Assembly (NCBI GenBank): GCA_900553705.1 | Contig: USEK01000085.1 | Span: forward strand, 1-6,482 | Direction of reading: 5' to 3' | Source: an uncultured Collinsella sp. | GTDB taxonomy: Bacteria; Actinomycetota; Coriobacteriia; Coriobacteriales; Coriobacteriaceae | Length of the DNA stretch: 6,482 bases | In this document: positions 5,587 through 6,482 of the stretch, in pieces | How positions within the stretch are numbered: the first letter of the stretch is position 1 | How the letters are laid out: every line of letters starts with the position of its first letter | Translations under genes and position numbers: made by a program | Notes under the pieces: model-generated | Told to the model about the DNA's origin: nothing | What the model saw: only the letters and a program-made list of their open reading frames with translations | Database searches by the model: none

Positions 5587-5895
5587 TTGGCTACCCAGAA
5601 GATCCGCATTCGCCTCAAGGGCTATGATCACGAGGTCGTCGATCAGTCCGCGAAGCTCATCGTCGAGACCGCTCAGAAGACCGGCGCTCGCGTTTCCGGT
5701 CCTGTCCCCCTGCCCACCGAGCGCAACCTGTACACGGTTATCCGCTCGCCGCACGTGAACAAGGACTCCCGTGAGCAGTTCGAGATGCGCACTCACAAGC
5801 GCCTCATCGACATCCTCGACCCCACCTCGGGCACCGTTGATTCGCTCATGCGTCTCGACCTCCCCGCTGGCGTCGACATTGACATCAAGCTCTAA
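5587..5895 (+). CDS. rpsJ: 30S ribosomal protein S10
   Basis: The protein has 102 residues, the standard length for S10, a 30S head protein that in many bacteria also serves as NusE in transcription antitermination. Signatures are QKIRIRLKGYDHEVVDQSA (4-22), RVSGPVPLPTERNLYTVIRSPHVNKDSREQFEMR in the middle (given in outline: GPVPLPT, then SPHVNKDSREQFE) and HKRLIDILDPT followed by LDLPAGVDIDIKL at the end. The start is TTG 5587, with GGAGG (5576-5580) six bases upstream; no ATG gives a family-like N-terminus. S10 usually heads the S10-spc operon ahead of rplC. Here a strong terminator follows 19 bases after the stop and the next gene is convergent birA, so rpsJ closes the str operon instead. 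Confidence 0.98.
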   Translation: MATQKIRIRLKGYDHEVVDQSAKLIVETAQKTGARVSGPVPLPTERNLYTVIRSPHVNKDSREQFEMRTHKRLIDILDPTSGTVDSLMRLDLPAGVDIDIKL

Positions 5896-5914
5896 GCGAT
5901 ATCGCTCATAGCTT

Positions 5915-5957
5915 AAAGGGCCCCGCTGCCGTTACGGTAGCGGGGCCCTTTTGTTTT
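5915..5957 (+). terminator. Strong terminator after rpsJ, possibly bidirectional
   Basis: A 17-base-pair stem (5915-5931 with 5935-5951), with one G-T wobble and a three-base loop, runs into TTTTGTTTT (5949-5957). It ends the str operon. On the minus strand the same hairpin is followed by only three T residues, so it may also stop birA transcripts, whose stop codon is about 60 bases away, but less efficiently. Confidence 0.95.
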
Positions 5958-6011
5958 GCATGATGGGTTTGGATCGCCGGGTAAGGCTGCCGAGCGGCTG
6001 GCTGTGGCGAC

Positions 6012-6482
6012 CTACTCACTCAAGGGGCGCAATGACGCTTCCTCAAAATGGAAGGATCGCAAGCCGTCTTCTGTTTCGATGCACGCACGACCAAAGCCAT
6101 CGACTGTTTTAAAGATGCCTCGCGCCAGCTCGTCACCGGCAGGGGAGCGGGCGATAACGTGCTCTCCAATCCAATTGAGGTGAGCGACATATTCGCCGTG
6201 GACGGGCGCGAGCGGTCCGGTGTTTTCTTCCATGGCGTTGAGGCGTTCTGCCCAGGCATCTATAGCGTCTATAACGGCGTGATAGACCTCATCGAGGAGC
6301 ATGTCGACAGCTGGAACGTTCTCGTTAAGGTCCGAGAGACCGATTGCCGGCAGGCCGCCATCGGGCACCTCTTGGGGCGCATAGTTCACATTGACACCAA
6401 TGCCACAGACGGCGAAAGGTTTGCCTTCGTTATCGCGTGCGGCCTCGACCAGAATGCCGCCGAGTTTGCGTCCACGCGCGAC
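6012..6482 (-). CDS. birA: Biotin-[acetyl-CoA-carboxylase] ligase, 3' part (5' end beyond window)
   Basis: The last 156 codons of a minus-strand gene are visible; the reading frame enters at the right edge without a start and ends at TAG (6012-6014). The enzyme activates biotin with ATP and attaches it to a lysine of biotin carrier proteins such as that of acetyl-CoA carboxylase. The catalytic-domain signature GRKLGGILVE (6444-6473) includes the lysine that corresponds to the biotin/ATP-contacting K183 of E. coli BirA, and CGIGVNVN (6384-6407) is the next conserved strand. The C-terminal beta-barrel domain follows (ARGIFKTVDGFGRACIETED, then SFHFEEASLRPLSE). The N-terminal half, including GRGRxGR and KWPND motifs and any DNA-binding domain, is outside the window, so whether it is also a repressor cannot be judged. 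It converges on rpsJ across a shared terminator and has no evident functional link with the str operon. Confidence 0.92.
   Translation of the reverse strand, partial: VARGRKLGGILVEAARDNEGKPFAVCGIGVNVNYAPQEVPDGGLPAIGLSDLNENVPAVDMLLDEVYHAVIDAIDAWAERLNAMEENTGPLAPVHGEYVAHLNWIGEHVIARSPAGDELARGIFKTVDGFGRACIETEDGLRSFHFEEASLRPLSE

Noticed and set aside
3408..5618. Very long open frame antisense to fusA (736 codons), and a similar 195-codon frame antisense to rpsG
   Set aside because: Both mirror the strongly biased codons of fusA and rpsG; the products are low-complexity runs of Leu, Val, Gly and Asp with no family likeness. Long antisense frames are expected opposite GC-rich, codon-biased genes.
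5703..5710. CCTGTCCC inside rpsJ resembling the core of the 42-bp repeat
   Set aside because: It is eight bases encoding part of the conserved GPVPLPT motif of S10; coincidence.
5895..5906. Perfect 12-base palindrome AGCGATATCGCT at the rpsJ stop codon
   Set aside because: Short, with no loop and no partner; it may slightly extend the terminator region but supports no function on its own.
1..6482. CRISPR array, prophage genes or restriction/defence genes
   Set aside because: No regularly spaced short direct repeats and no coding sequence of these families on either strand.

Overview
The window joins the end of an RNA polymerase subunit operon to a str-type ribosomal protein operon in a high-GC bacterium. 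I infer an actinobacterium of class Coriobacteriia, most likely Collinsella or a close relative. The grounds are strong use of C/G-ending codons in the translation genes, strong Shine-Dalgarno sites paired with TTG starts, and the protein sequences as I remember them; no database search was possible.

Layout. Positions 2-190 are the last 62 codons of what is probably rpoC, closed by a strong terminator (218-253). Positions 265-2112 look like a self-contained insert bounded by two near-identical 42-base repeats in opposite orientation. The insert carries an ECF sigma factor gene (392-910), an overlapping single-pass membrane gene that is its likely anti-sigma factor (861-1937), a terminator (1944-1975), and an ECF-type promoter (315-343) directly ahead of the sigma gene. 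A large imperfect palindrome (2130-2285) follows, then a probable housekeeping promoter (2360-2388). Next come rpsL, rpsG, fusA and rpsJ, ending in a very strong terminator (5915-5957). The 3' part of a biotin-protein ligase gene (birA) converges from the right edge on the minus strand.

How it fits together. RNA polymerase, S12, S7, EF-G and S10 are core expression genes that are normally neighbours (rpoB-rpoC-rpsL-rpsG-fusA-tuf, then rpsJ heading the S10 operon). Here the order has been changed in two places. A sigma/anti-sigma module and a palindrome separate rpoC from rpsL. The tuf gene is missing between fusA and rpsJ, and rpsJ is terminated at once instead of leading into rplC. The sigma gene is probably autoregulated from its own promoter, and its activity is probably held in check by the membrane partner, whose start lies inside the sigma gene.

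The main points for follow-up are the inverted-repeat-bounded sigma cassette, the 155-base palindrome, the arginine at S12 position 88 (a streptomycin-resistance position in other bacteria), and the intercistronic hairpins in the str operon.
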